The position numbers and the translations under genes were made by a program. Under the pieces are notes generated by a model, which saw only the letters and a program-made list of their open reading frames with translations, searched no databases and had not been told where the DNA came from. Below are positions 19,461 to 27,731 of a stretch of 64,000 nucleotides of DNA, in pieces. Within the stretch, counting starts at the first letter, position 1, and each line of letters starts with the position of its first letter. Source of the stretch: Pseudomonas sp. CHM02 (lineage in GTDB: Bacteria; Pseudomonadota; Gammaproteobacteria; Pseudomonadales; Pseudomonadaceae); assembly GCF_000612585.1 (NCBI RefSeq), contig NZ_JFCA01000026.1:39911-103910 (forward strand), written 5' to 3'.

Positions 19461-19537
19461 GAGCCGAGCTTGCTCGCGAAAAACTTGAGAGCGCCGCGTT
19501 ATCGTTGACGTTCTTCGCGAGCAGGCTCGCTCCTACA
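19456..19537. repeat. REPIN (inverted REP pair) between folK and cca
   Basis: Two REP-like ends in inverted orientation, TGTAGGAGC...GAGCTTGCTCGCGAA and TTCGCGAGCAGGCTCGCTCCTACA, enclose about 32 bp. Such doublets are scattered in intergenic spaces of P. fluorescens-group genomes and are mobilised by RAYT transposases, none of which lies in this window. The TAG in each outer end is used as the stop codon of folK on one side and of cca on the other. Confidence 0.88.
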
Positions 19538-20765
19538 TGAGGGCGTGTTGTTCTTTGTAGGCTTTCAGTGCTTTGAGCCGTTCGCGCTTGAGCGCCTCGC
19601 CCAGCTCCGGGCCTTTGAATCCTTTCTCCAGCAGGGGCGCCACCGCCACCTGGCGGGCCACTTTGGCCGCGCCGCGCAGATACTCCGCTTGTGGATAACT
19701 TCTTTGCTCCAGACCCTTGCGGCCTCGGGCGTCCATTTCGCAGGCGACCACGAACTCCTCAAAGCGCTGCGGCCGACGGTATACGTCAAAGCTCTGCAGC
19801 AATTCCAGCAAGGTCGAGGCTTTCAGTTCCAGTGCACGATGGCCGTGGGTGTGATATTGGCCCACCAGCAGCGCCAGTTCCTGGCAATCCTTGGGCACTT
19901 TGAAGCGTTCATTGACGGCTTTGATCAGCTTCAAGCCCCGGTGTTCATGGGCAATATGCTGCGGCAACTTATCCACAGGCGTTGTGCCCTTGCCCAGGTC
20001 GTGCAACAGGCAGGCCCAGCGCACGGTCAGCGGTTGCTGATGCAAGGCTGCCTGTTCCAGCACGCTCAAGGTGTGTATGCCGGTGTCGATTTCCGGGTGG
20101 TGGGCTGCGGGTTGCGGCACGCCGAACAGTGCATCGACCTCAGGCATCAAGGTCTTCAGCGCATCGCAGTCGCGCAGGACCTGGATAAACACTTGAGGCT
20201 GATCTTCCATCAACGCTCGGGAAATTTCCTTCCAGCTGCGTTCAGGCGTCAGGGCCTCCAATTCGCCGGATTCGCTGAGTTGACGCATTAATTCCAGTGT
20301 TTCCGGCGCGACGGTAAAACCCAGGTGTGCGTAACGCGCAGCAAAGCGGGCGACCCGCAGTACGCGTAGGGGATCTTCGGCGAACGCCGGGGAAACATGG
20401 CGCAGAATGCGCGCTTCAAGATCGCGTTGGCCGTGATAAGGGTCGGTCAAGTTGCCGTCATCGTCTTCCGCCATCGCATTGATGGTCAGGTCGCGACGAA
20501 TCAGGTCTTCCTCCAGCGTAACCTCGGGGCTGGCATGAAACACAAAGCCGCCATAACCCCGGCCGCTCTTGCGTTCGGTGCGGGCAAGGGCGTATTCATC
20601 GCCGTTTTTCGGGTCCAGGAATACCGGGAAGTCTGCACCGACGGGCTTGAAACCCTTGGCTTGCATCTCGTCGGTGGTTGCGCCCACGACGACGCGGTCG
20701 ATGTCGGTCACCTCAATGCCCAACAAGCGGTCACGCACGGCACCGCCGACTTTGTAGATTTTCAT
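19533..20765 (-). CDS. cca: CCA-adding enzyme (tRNA nucleotidyltransferase) with HD domain
   Basis: This enzyme adds or repairs the CCA 3' end of tRNAs. The 410-residue class II nucleotidyltransferase has metal ligands Asp21 and Asp23 (TDIDRV), the RRDLTINAMA motif and the template-binding EDPLRVLRVARF segment. A C-terminal HD domain (CLLHDLGKG) suggests additional phosphohydrolase activity as in E. coli Cca. The stop codon TAG comes from the adjacent REPIN. The Shine-Dalgarno GGAGG, 7 nt before the ATG, is part of the right arm of a hairpin that ends spoVR, so translation from read-through mRNA may be reduced. Confidence 0.97.
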   Translation of the reverse strand: MKIYKVGGAVRDRLLGIEVTDIDRVVVGATTDEMQAKGFKPVGADFPVFLDPKNGDEYALARTERKSGRGYGGFVFHASPEVTLEEDLIRRDLTINAMAEDDDGNLTDPYHGQRDLEARILRHVSPAFAEDPLRVLRVARFAARYAHLGFTVAPETLELMRQLSESGELEALTPERSWKEISRALMEDQPQVFIQVLRDCDALKTLMPEVDALFGVPQPAAHHPEIDTGIHTLSVLEQAALHQQPLTVRWACLLHDLGKGTTPVDKLPQHIAHEHRGLKLIKAVNERFKVPKDCQELALLVGQYHTHGHRALELKASTLLELLQSFDVYRRPQRFEEFVVACEMDARGRKGLEQRSYPQAEYLRGAAKVARQVAVAPLLEKGFKGPELGEALKRERLKALKAYKEQHALM

Positions 20766-20768
20766 GAA

Positions 20769-20822
20769 AAAGCCTCCATTAGCGCCACAGGATACCGCCT
20801 GTGCCTGGCCAATGGAGGCTTT
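20769..20822 (-). terminator. spoVR terminator overlapping the cca ribosome binding site
   Basis: On the minus strand AAAGCCTCCATT and AATGGAGGCTTT form a perfect 12-bp outer stem, with an inner CACAGG/CCTGTG stem, followed by TTTTTC and then the cca ATG. It ends the prkA-yeaH-spoVR transcript. The GGAGG used by cca lies inside its right arm. Confidence 0.85.
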
Positions 20823-20828
20823 GCTGTT

Positions 20829-22394
20829 TCAGAGATGAACGACGGCCAGGTCCAGGCGGCCGTAGTCGTTGTCGTTATGATCGCTGCGCGGTGGCACATG
20901 GTGAGTCTTCATCACCTGATCGCCTTGCAGGGTTTCCAGGTGGATATCGAAGCCCCACAGCCGGTGCAGGTGCTTGAGCACTTCCTCGGTGGACTCGCCC
21001 AAAGGCTTGCGGTCGTGCTGTTGGTGACGCAGGGTCAGCGAGCGATCGCCGCGCACGTCGATGCTGTAGATCTGCACGTTGGGCTCACGGTTGCCCAGGT
21101 TGTACTGCGCCGCGAGGGTTTCGCGGATGGTGCGGTAGCCGGGTTCGTCGTGGATGGCGGGTACCACCAGGTCATCCTTGAGGTCGTCGTCGAGGATGCT
21201 GAACAGCTTCAGGTCCCGGATCACCTGCGGTGACAGGTACTGCAGGATAAAGCTCTCATCCTTGAAGCTGCTCATGGCGAACTTGATGGTGGACAGCCAA
21301 TCGCTGCCGGCAATTTCCGGGAACCAGCGGCGGTCTTCTTCGGTGGGGTGTTCGCACATGCGCCGGATGTCGCGGTACATGGCAAAGCCCAGCGCATAAG
21401 GGTTTATGCCGCTGTAGTAAGGGCTGTCGAAGCCGGGCTGGAAGACCACGCTGGTGTGGGAGGTCAGGAACTCCATCATGAAGCCGTCGGTGACCAGGCC
21501 TTCGTCGTACAGGTCGTTCATCAAGGTGTAGTGCCAGAACGTTGCCCAGCCTTCGTTCATGACCTGGGTCTGGCGCTGTGGATAAAAGTACTGCGCGATC
21601 TTGCGCACGATACGCACGATTTCCCGTTGCCAGGGTTCCAGCAGTGGCGCGTGCTTTTCCAGGAAATACAGGATGTTTTCCTGAGGTTCGGCGGGGAAGC
21701 GTGCATTGTCCTTGTCACTGTTCTTGCCGGCGCGTTTGGGAATGGTGCGCCACAGGTCGTTGATCTGTTTCTGCAGGTGTTCCTCGCGCTCCTTCTGGCG
21801 CAGGCGTTCTTCCTCGGCGGAAATCGGGTACGGGCGTTTGTAGCGGTCCACGCCGTAGTTCATCAGCGCATGGCAGGAATCGAGCAGGTCTTCCACCGCA
21901 TCAATGCCGTGGCGTTCCTCGCACTGCATGATGTACTGCTTGGCGAACACCAGGTAATCGATGATCGAACTGGCGTCCGTCCAGGTGCGGAACAGGTAAT
22001 TGCCCTTGAAGAAGCTGTTGTGCCCATAGCAGGCATGCGCGACCACCAGTGCCTGCATGCAGATGGTGTTTTCTTCCATCAGGTAGGCTATGCAAGGGTC
22101 GGAGTTGATGACGATCTCGTAGGCCAGGCCCATCTGGCCGCGGGTGTAGGACTTTTCGGTGCTGAGGAAGTGTTTGCCGTAGGACCAATGGTGATAGCCC
22201 AGGGGCATGCCCACTGAGGCGTAGGCATCCATCATCTGTTCGGCGGTGATCACTTCGATCTGGTTAGGGTAGGTGTCCAGCGCATAACCCGCCGCAATGC
22301 GGCTGATTTCCCGGTCATAGGCCTGGATCAGTTCAAAGGTCCACTCAGACCCCGTGGAGATAGGTTGGCGTTTTTGCTCTTTTTTGGCGGTCAT
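20829..22394 (-). CDS. SpoVR family protein
   Basis: This 521-residue protein belongs to the SpoVR/YcgB family. The biochemical role is unknown, and the sporulation name comes from Bacillus. Family features include the conserved HHWSYGKHF segment (about residues 65-75), an HACYGHNSFFKGNYLF block and a NEGWATFWHYTLMNDLYDEG block rich in His, Glu and Asp that could bind metal. It is the last gene of prkA-yeaH-spoVR and its start overlaps yeaH by 4 bp (ATGA). The three genes are usually linked and stress-induced in gammaproteobacteria. Confidence 0.95.
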   Translation of the reverse strand: MTAKKEQKRQPISTGSEWTFELIQAYDREISRIAAGYALDTYPNQIEVITAEQMMDAYASVGMPLGYHHWSYGKHFLSTEKSYTRGQMGLAYEIVINSDPCIAYLMEENTICMQALVVAHACYGHNSFFKGNYLFRTWTDASSIIDYLVFAKQYIMQCEERHGIDAVEDLLDSCHALMNYGVDRYKRPYPISAEEERLRQKEREEHLQKQINDLWRTIPKRAGKNSDKDNARFPAEPQENILYFLEKHAPLLEPWQREIVRIVRKIAQYFYPQRQTQVMNEGWATFWHYTLMNDLYDEGLVTDGFMMEFLTSHTSVVFQPGFDSPYYSGINPYALGFAMYRDIRRMCEHPTEEDRRWFPEIAGSDWLSTIKFAMSSFKDESFILQYLSPQVIRDLKLFSILDDDLKDDLVVPAIHDEPGYRTIRETLAAQYNLGNREPNVQIYSIDVRGDRSLTLRHQQHDRKPLGESTEEVLKHLHRLWGFDIHLETLQGDQVMKTHHVPPRSDHNDNDYGRLDLAVVHL

Positions 22395-23662
22395 GTCACT
22401 AACCTGCGCTGGAAGAGTTCACGGAAGACCGGGTAGATATCGCCGGCCGAGACCAGTTGCTGCTGGGCGAAGGTATCGGCAAACGCTTCGCCGATGCGCT
22501 CGTATTCGAACCACAGGGCCTGGTGCTCACGGGGGGTGATTTCAACGTAAGTGTAGTACTGCACGAACGGCATGATCTGGTTGATCAGGATGTCGCGGCA
22601 GATCGGCGAATCGTCGTTCCAGTTGTCACCGTCCGAGGCTTGGGCGGCGTAGATGTTCCACTCGTTGGCCGGATAGCGCTCGGCCATGATCTCCTGCATC
22701 AGTTTCAAGGCACTGGAGACGATGGTGCCGCCGGTTTCCCGCGAGTAGAAGAACTCTTCCTCGTCCACTTCCCGGGCGCTGGTGTGATGGCGGATGAACA
22801 CGACGTCGATCTTGTCGTAGTTCCGCTTGAGAAACAGATACAGCAGGATAAAGAAGCGCTTGGCGATGTCCTTCGTGGCCTGGGTCATGGAGCCCGATAC
22901 GTCCATCAGGCAGAACATCACCGCCTTGGAGCTGGGGTTGGGTTGCTTGACCAGCAGGTTGTATTTCAAGTCAAAGGTGTCGAGGAACGGCACTCGGTGA
23001 ATGCGTGCGCTGAGTTTCTCGATTTCCGCCTCGATTTCCTGGATATCGCCGAAGTTGTCCGGTTCTTCGCGCTTCAAGCGCGCCAACTCCTCCTTGGCTT
23101 CCTTCAGCTTGGCGCGGCTGCTGCCCGACAGGGCGATACGCCGGGCATGGGCCGAGCGCAGGGTGCGGATGATATTGATGCGTGACGGGTTGCCCTCGTT
23201 GCTGATCCCGGCGCGCACGGTCTTGAACGTGTCGGTGCCGGTCAGGTTGCGCTTGACCAGGTTGGGCAGTTCCAGGTCTTCGAACATGAATTCGAGGAAT
23301 TCTTCCTGGGTGATCTGGAACACGAACTCGTCCATGCCTTCGCCGGAGTTGCCCGCCTTGCCCGGGCCTTTGCCCCCGCCGCCGCCTTGGGGACGCTGGA
23401 TATGTTCGCCGGTGGTGAACTCCTTGTTGCCGGGGTGCACGACGGTCTGCTTGCCGCCCCGGCCGTGGTGGAGCACCGGTTCGTCGATGTCCCGTCCGGG
23501 AATGCTGATTTGCTCGCCATGCTCCATATCGGTAATGGAGCGGCGGCTGACGGCCTCTTCAACGGCCTTTTTGATGTGGTCACGGTAACGCCGCAGGAAA
23601 CGCTGGCGGTTTACCGTGCTCTTGTTCTTGCCATTGAGGCGTCGGTCGATCACATAGCTCAT
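22391..23662 (-). CDS. yeaH: YeaH family protein (DUF444, von Willebrand A-like)
   Basis: This is a DUF444 protein of 423 residues, partner of the PrkA kinase in the E. coli yeaGH operon; molecular function unknown. It starts MSYVIDRRLNGKNKSTVNRQ and has a Gly/Lys-rich linker (GGGGGKGPGKAGNSGEGM, about residues 95-112). A C-terminal VWA-like domain carries a MIDAS-type motif, MDVSGSMTQ. I chose the start at 23662, preceded by GGAG; a longer start adds eight unlikely residues. It lies between prkA (113 bp upstream) and spoVR (4-bp overlap). Confidence 0.95.
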   Translation of the reverse strand: MSYVIDRRLNGKNKSTVNRQRFLRRYRDHIKKAVEEAVSRRSITDMEHGEQISIPGRDIDEPVLHHGRGGKQTVVHPGNKEFTTGEHIQRPQGGGGGKGPGKAGNSGEGMDEFVFQITQEEFLEFMFEDLELPNLVKRNLTGTDTFKTVRAGISNEGNPSRINIIRTLRSAHARRIALSGSSRAKLKEAKEELARLKREEPDNFGDIQEIEAEIEKLSARIHRVPFLDTFDLKYNLLVKQPNPSSKAVMFCLMDVSGSMTQATKDIAKRFFILLYLFLKRNYDKIDVVFIRHHTSAREVDEEEFFYSRETGGTIVSSALKLMQEIMAERYPANEWNIYAAQASDGDNWNDDSPICRDILINQIMPFVQYYTYVEITPREHQALWFEYERIGEAFADTFAQQQLVSAGDIYPVFRELFQRRLVT

Positions 23663-23686
23663 GGGGAGCCCTCCGGGCAGCTTCAC

Positions 23687-23725
23687 GTTACAAGCTTCAA
23701 GCCGCGAGCTGGAAGCTTAGAGACA
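23687..23725. repeat. AAGCTT-rich repeat in the prkA-yeaH gap
   Basis: The stretch TACAAGCTTCAAGCCGCGAG then CTGGAAGCTTAG is made of repeated AAGCTT/GCAAGC-like units. Similar runs occur between genes of many pseudomonads. It may form a hairpin that tunes yeaH and spoVR relative to prkA. Assignment is by resemblance only. Confidence 0.4.
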
Positions 23726-23775
23726 AGCGGTCGGCTGCCAGGCCAGGGGCCCGGCAGCACACGCCTGTCGCTGCC

Positions 23776-25698
23776 TTACTGCGATTTGCGAACCCGCAGG
23801 TACCACTCGGAGAGCAGCCGTACCTGTTTGTCGGTGTAGCCGCGCTCGACCATTCGTGTGACGAAGTCGTTGTGTTTTTGCTGGTCCTCCTTGCTGGCCT
23901 TGGCGTTGAAGCTGATGACCGGCAGCAGATCCTCGGTGTTGGAGAACATTTTCTTCTCGATGACCACCCGCAGCTTCTCGTAGCTGAGCCAGGTTGGGTT
24001 CTTGCCATTGTTGTTGGCGCGGGCGCGCAGCACGAAGTTGACGATTTCGTTGCGGAAATCCTTCGGGTTGCTGATGCCGGCGGGTTTTTCGATCTTTTCC
24101 AGTTCCTCGTTGAGGGCTACGCGGTTGAGGATCTCGCCGGTTTCCGGGTCGCGGTATTCCTGGTCCTGGATCCAGAAGTCGGCGTACAGCACGTAGCGGT
24201 CGAAGATGTTCTGGCCGTACTCGCTGTAGGACTCCAGGTACGCGGTCTGGATTTCCTTGCCGATGAACTCGATGTAGCGCGGCGCCAGGTATTCCTTGAG
24301 GAAGCGCAGGTAGCGTTCGCGGGTTTCCGCCTGGAATTGTTCCTGCTCGATCTGCTGCTCCAGCACGTAGAGCAAATGCACCGGGTTAGCGGCGATCTCG
24401 TGGGGATCGAAGTTGAAGACCTTGGACAGGATCTTGAACGCAAAGCGCGTCGACAGGCCGTTCATGCCCTCGTCCACACCGGCCGTGTCGCGGTATTCCT
24501 GGATCGACTTGGCCTTGGGGTCGGTGTCCTTGAGGTTTTCGCCGTCGTACACGCGCATCTTCGAATAGATATTCGAGTTTTCCGGCTCCTTGAGACGCGA
24601 TAGCACGGTGAACTGCGCGAGCATCTTCAGCGTATCGGGGGCGCAATGGGCCTTGGCCAGGGAGCTGTTGAACAGCAACTTGTCGTAGATTTTGATTTCA
24701 TCGCTGACCCGCAGGCAGTACGGCACCTTGACGATGTAGATCCGATCGATGAAGGCTTCGTTGTTCTTGTTGTTGCGGAAGGTGTGCCATTCCGATTCGT
24801 TGGAGTGAGCCAGCAGGATCCCGGTGAACGGAATCGCGCCCAGGCCTTCGGTGCTGTTGTAGTTGCCTTCCTGGGTTGCGGTGAGCAGCGGGTGCAGCAC
24901 CTTGATCGGTGCCTTGAACATCTCCACGAATTCCATCAGGCCCTGGTTGGCCCGGCACAGTGCGCCTGAGTAGCTGTAGGCGTCAGCGTCGTTCTGCGGG
25001 AATTCCTCGAGTTTGCGGATATCGACCTTACCCACCAGCGCCGAGATGTCCTGGTTGTTCTCGTCGCCCGGTTCGGTCTTGGCCACACCGATCTGGTTGA
25101 GAATGGACGGGTAGAGTTTCACCACGCGGAACTGGCTGATGTCACCGCCGAACTCGGCCAGGCGCTTGGTTGCCCAGGGCGACATGATGGTATTGAGGTA
25201 GCGACGCGGGATGCCGAAGTCTTCCTCGAGGATCGCGCCATCTTCCGTGGCGTTGAACAACCCCAATGGCGACTCGAAGACCGGTGAGCCCTTGATGGCG
25301 TAGAAGGGCACCTTCTCGATCAGTTGTTTGAGTTTTTCGGCCAGGGATGACTTGCCGCCGCCGACCGGGCCGAGGAGGTAGAGGATCTGTTTCTTCTCTT
25401 CCAGGCCTTGGGCGGCATGGCGGAAGTAGGAGACGATCTGGTCAATGCATTCTTCCATGCCGTGGAAGTCTTCAAAGGCAGGGTAGCGACGGATCACCTT
25501 GTTGGAGAATATTCGCGACAGGCGCGAATTGTTCGAGGTGTCTATCAGCTCCGGCTCGCCAATTGCCAGCAGCAGACGTTCGGCGGCAGACGCGTAGGTG
25601 CTGCGATCCTGTTTGCACAGCTCGAGATACTCTTGCAGCGTGAGTTCTTCCTGCTGTGTGGATTCGAAGCGGTTTTTGAAGTGGCTAAAAATACTCAT
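23776..25698 (-). CDS. prkA: PrkA family serine protein kinase (YeaG)
   Basis: This 640-residue protein has an AAA+ N-terminal domain with the Walker A motif GPVGGGKS at residues 110-117, and a C-terminal domain related to eukaryote-type kinases. E. coli YeaG and Bacillus PrkA act in stress survival and sporulation; the kinase target is not settled. The start at 25698 (MSIFSHFKNRFESTQQEEL) fits the family; an upstream extension runs into the promoter region. It is the first gene of prkA-yeaH-spoVR, with an AlgU-like promoter motif about 150 bp upstream. Confidence 0.96.
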   Translation of the reverse strand: MSIFSHFKNRFESTQQEELTLQEYLELCKQDRSTYASAAERLLLAIGEPELIDTSNNSRLSRIFSNKVIRRYPAFEDFHGMEECIDQIVSYFRHAAQGLEEKKQILYLLGPVGGGKSSLAEKLKQLIEKVPFYAIKGSPVFESPLGLFNATEDGAILEEDFGIPRRYLNTIMSPWATKRLAEFGGDISQFRVVKLYPSILNQIGVAKTEPGDENNQDISALVGKVDIRKLEEFPQNDADAYSYSGALCRANQGLMEFVEMFKAPIKVLHPLLTATQEGNYNSTEGLGAIPFTGILLAHSNESEWHTFRNNKNNEAFIDRIYIVKVPYCLRVSDEIKIYDKLLFNSSLAKAHCAPDTLKMLAQFTVLSRLKEPENSNIYSKMRVYDGENLKDTDPKAKSIQEYRDTAGVDEGMNGLSTRFAFKILSKVFNFDPHEIAANPVHLLYVLEQQIEQEQFQAETRERYLRFLKEYLAPRYIEFIGKEIQTAYLESYSEYGQNIFDRYVLYADFWIQDQEYRDPETGEILNRVALNEELEKIEKPAGISNPKDFRNEIVNFVLRARANNNGKNPTWLSYEKLRVVIEKKMFSNTEDLLPVISFNAKASKEDQQKHNDFVTRMVERGYTDKQVRLLSEWYLRVRKSQ

Positions 25699-25849
25699 GA
25701 CGTCGTCACCTCGCTCGATACGTGGAGCCGACGCCGGATCAATCAGTCGATGCTGGCAGACATTGGCGAACGCCAACGGCCGTTTTCCCCCCAAACACCC
25801 TGAAACGCTACCGATGACCCGCACGCCGGTGTACCGGCTCTCCCCTGAT

Positions 25850-25877
25850 TCGGATGGCCTGCGCTTAAGGATAGTTC
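25850..25877 (-). promoter_or_regulatory. Candidate AlgU/RpoE-type promoter for prkA-yeaH-spoVR
   Basis: On the minus strand GAACTA (25877-25872) and TCCGA (25854-25850) are separated by 17 bp. The consensus for AlgU (sigma-22) is GAACTT-N16/17-TCTGA, so each box differs at one position. The position, about 150 bp before prkA, and the stress-related operon make it plausible. Confidence 0.5.
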
Positions 25878-25915
25878 GGAATCGGAGAGGTCAAGGCGCG
25901 ATGCACAATTAGTTT

Positions 25916-25947
25916 GGCTGCGCCGTTCGTCAGAAACGGCGCGAGCC
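25916..25947 (-). terminator. Hairpin downstream of glpE
   Basis: GCGCCGTT and AACGGCGC form a perfect 8-bp stem, extended by an outer GGCT/AGCC pairing, in the gap after the glpE stop codon. The following sequence (AAACTAATT) is AT-rich but not a T-run, so termination may be partial. Confidence 0.55.
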
Positions 25948-25982
25948 CAAGCATCACGCGGGGTAGCGGGGTGTGAAAAAAA

Positions 25983-26312
25983 TTATTGCGAATCGCCTGA
26001 GGAAATTTCCGCAGGATAGGTCGTACGCCACAGCTCAAAGCCACCGTCCAGGCTGTAAACGTCGGAGAAGCCCTGGCTGACCAGATAGGCTGCCGCGCTC
26101 TGGCTGGAATTGCCGTGGTAGCAGGCCACGATCACCGGCGCATCAAGGTCGGCAGCGCGGATGAAATCGGCGATGTTGACGTTGTCCAGATGCTGGGCGC
26201 CGCTGATGTGGGCAGCCACATAAGTCGGTTGGTCACGGATATCGACCACCACTGCACCTTGCTCGCGCAGGGCCTGGGCTTGTTCAGGGGGGATACGTTT
26301 GAATTCGCTCAT
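25983..26312 (-). CDS. glpE: Thiosulfate sulfurtransferase GlpE
   Basis: This is a single-domain rhodanese that transfers sulfane sulfur from thiosulfate to cyanide or thioredoxin in vitro. The 109-residue product starts MSEFKRIPPEQAQALREQGA and has the active loop ACYHGNSS with the catalytic Cys64. I chose the start at 26312; a longer frame overlaps apaH and is not family-like. It lies 32 bp after apaH on the same strand and may be co-transcribed with apaG-apaH. Confidence 0.95.
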   Translation of the reverse strand: MSEFKRIPPEQAQALREQGAVVVDIRDQPTYVAAHISGAQHLDNVNIADFIRAADLDAPVIVACYHGNSSQSAAAYLVSQGFSDVYSLDGGFELWRTTYPAEISSGDSQ

Positions 26313-26344
26313 GGCGGTCTCCTTGGGCTTGGCAGCGGCTGCGT

Positions 26345-27196
26345 CTAGCGCTTGGCGGCGGCCGGCAGTGTAACGGGAAGGGGAGATTGGCACTGGCAGC
26401 TGTGGCGCTCGCCAGTGTCGATGTTCATCAGGGTCATGGCGCCGCCCCACACACAGCCGGTGTCGAGGGCGAACACGCCGGGCTCGTCGCATTTGCCTTC
26501 AAGGGCTGCCCAGTGCCCGAAGACGATCTTCGTGTCGCGAGTCTTGCGTTCCTTGTGGGCGAACCAGGGCTTGTAGCCGGGCAGCGCGGTGTCGGCACCT
26601 TCCTTGCTCTTGAGGTCCAGCTTGCCCTCGGCGGTGCAGAAGCGCATGCGCGTGAAATAGTTGGTGATCACTCGCAGGCGGATAACGCCGCTCAGCTCAC
26701 TGTCCCACTTGACCGGTTCATTACCGTACATGCCGTCGAGGTAGGCGGTGTACAGGTTGTCATCGGTCAGGGCGCTTTCGACTTCGGCGGCGCACTTGAG
26801 GGCTTTCTTCAGTGTCCACTGGGGCGGGATGCCCGCATGGACCAGCGCCATGTTGCGGCCTTCATCGTAATGCATGATTTTTTGCCGGCGCAGCCAGTCG
26901 AGCAACTCGGCGCGATCCGGCGCTTCGAGGATTTCCCGCAGGGTATCGCCCTTCTTCAGGCGCTCGATGTTATTGCCGGCCGCCAGCAGGTGCAGGTCGT
27001 GGTTGCCCAGTACGCACACCAGGGATTCACGCAGGCTATATAAGTAGCGCAGCGTCTCCAGGGACGCCGGGCCGCGATTGACCAGGTCACCGACCAACCA
27101 CAGGCGGTCTGTGCTCGGCTCGAAGGCCACGCGCTCAAGCAGGCACTTGAGGGGCTCCAGGCAACCTTGCAGGTCTCCGACCGCGTAGGTCGCCAT
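26345..27196 (-). CDS. apaH: Diadenosine tetraphosphatase ApaH (symmetrical)
   Basis: This enzyme hydrolyses Ap4A to two ADP and can act on Np4-capped RNA. The 283-residue metallophosphatase has the calcineurin-like motifs GDLQGC (about residues 7-12), GDLVNRGP (about 36-43) and GNHDLHLL (about 64-71). Its ATG overlaps the apaG stop codon by one base, giving tight coupling to apaG. Confidence 0.97.
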   Translation of the reverse strand: MATYAVGDLQGCLEPLKCLLERVAFEPSTDRLWLVGDLVNRGPASLETLRYLYSLRESLVCVLGNHDLHLLAAGNNIERLKKGDTLREILEAPDRAELLDWLRRQKIMHYDEGRNMALVHAGIPPQWTLKKALKCAAEVESALTDDNLYTAYLDGMYGNEPVKWDSELSGVIRLRVITNYFTRMRFCTAEGKLDLKSKEGADTALPGYKPWFAHKERKTRDTKIVFGHWAALEGKCDEPGVFALDTGCVWGGAMTLMNIDTGERHSCQCQSPLPVTLPAAAKR

Positions 27197-27576
27197 CAGT
27201 GCAGGGCTCCGGGTACCGCGAGACGGAAGGGCGCAATGATGGCGTCGAACAGTTGGCCGTCGGTGGCTTTCATTTGATACGAACCCTGCATGGTGCCGAC
27301 CTTGGAGGTCATCACCGTGCCGCTGCTGTAGGTGTGGCTGGCGCCGCTGTCGATCAACGGCTGCTGGCCGACCACGCCTGCACCGCGAACTTCTTCGACC
27401 TGACCGTCACCGTCGGTGATGACCCAGTGGCGCGACAGCAGCTTAGCCGGCACCAGCCCGTTGTTTTTCACCGTGATGGTGTAGGCAAAGGCGAAGCGGT
27501 TCTGTTCAGGTTGCGATTGGTCCGCCAGGAAGCGGGTGACGACGCTGACGTCGATCTGGTAGCGAGGATCGGACAT
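27196..27576 (-). CDS. apaG: ApaG (Co2+/Mg2+ efflux protein, FN3-like fold)
   Basis: This 126-residue beta-sandwich protein has family segments FAYTITVKNNG, SRHWVITDG and YSSGTVM. Its function is not firmly known; it has been linked to magnesium and cobalt homeostasis in Salmonella. It is located between ksgA and apaH and is co-transcribed with apaH, as in E. coli. A decayed REP lies in the gap before it. Confidence 0.96.
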   Translation of the reverse strand: MSDPRYQIDVSVVTRFLADQSQPEQNRFAFAYTITVKNNGLVPAKLLSRHWVITDGDGQVEEVRGAGVVGQQPLIDSGASHTYSSGTVMTSKVGTMQGSYQMKATDGQLFDAIIAPFRLAVPGALH

Positions 27577-27676
27577 GCAAGAGGCCTTAAAAGCAAAAGC
27601 GGAGGACAGCAGATGCGGATCAGTCTAGGCCAAGAGGTGGGCACTAGGCCAGACATGCTGTCTGGCTGCACGCCAT

Positions 27677-27729
27677 TGTAGGAGCCTGCTTGTCGGCGAT
27701 GGCGATCTTGAGGGCGCCATCGCCGTACA
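27677..27729. repeat. Decayed REPIN between ksgA and apaG
   Basis: The left end TGTAGGAGCCTGCTTGTCGG followed by CGATGGCG is REP-like. The right partner keeps only CGCCATCGCCG and then TACA, so an internal part of the right REP appears lost. It lies directly after the ksgA stop codon region. Confidence 0.7.
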
Positions 27730-27731
27730 GG

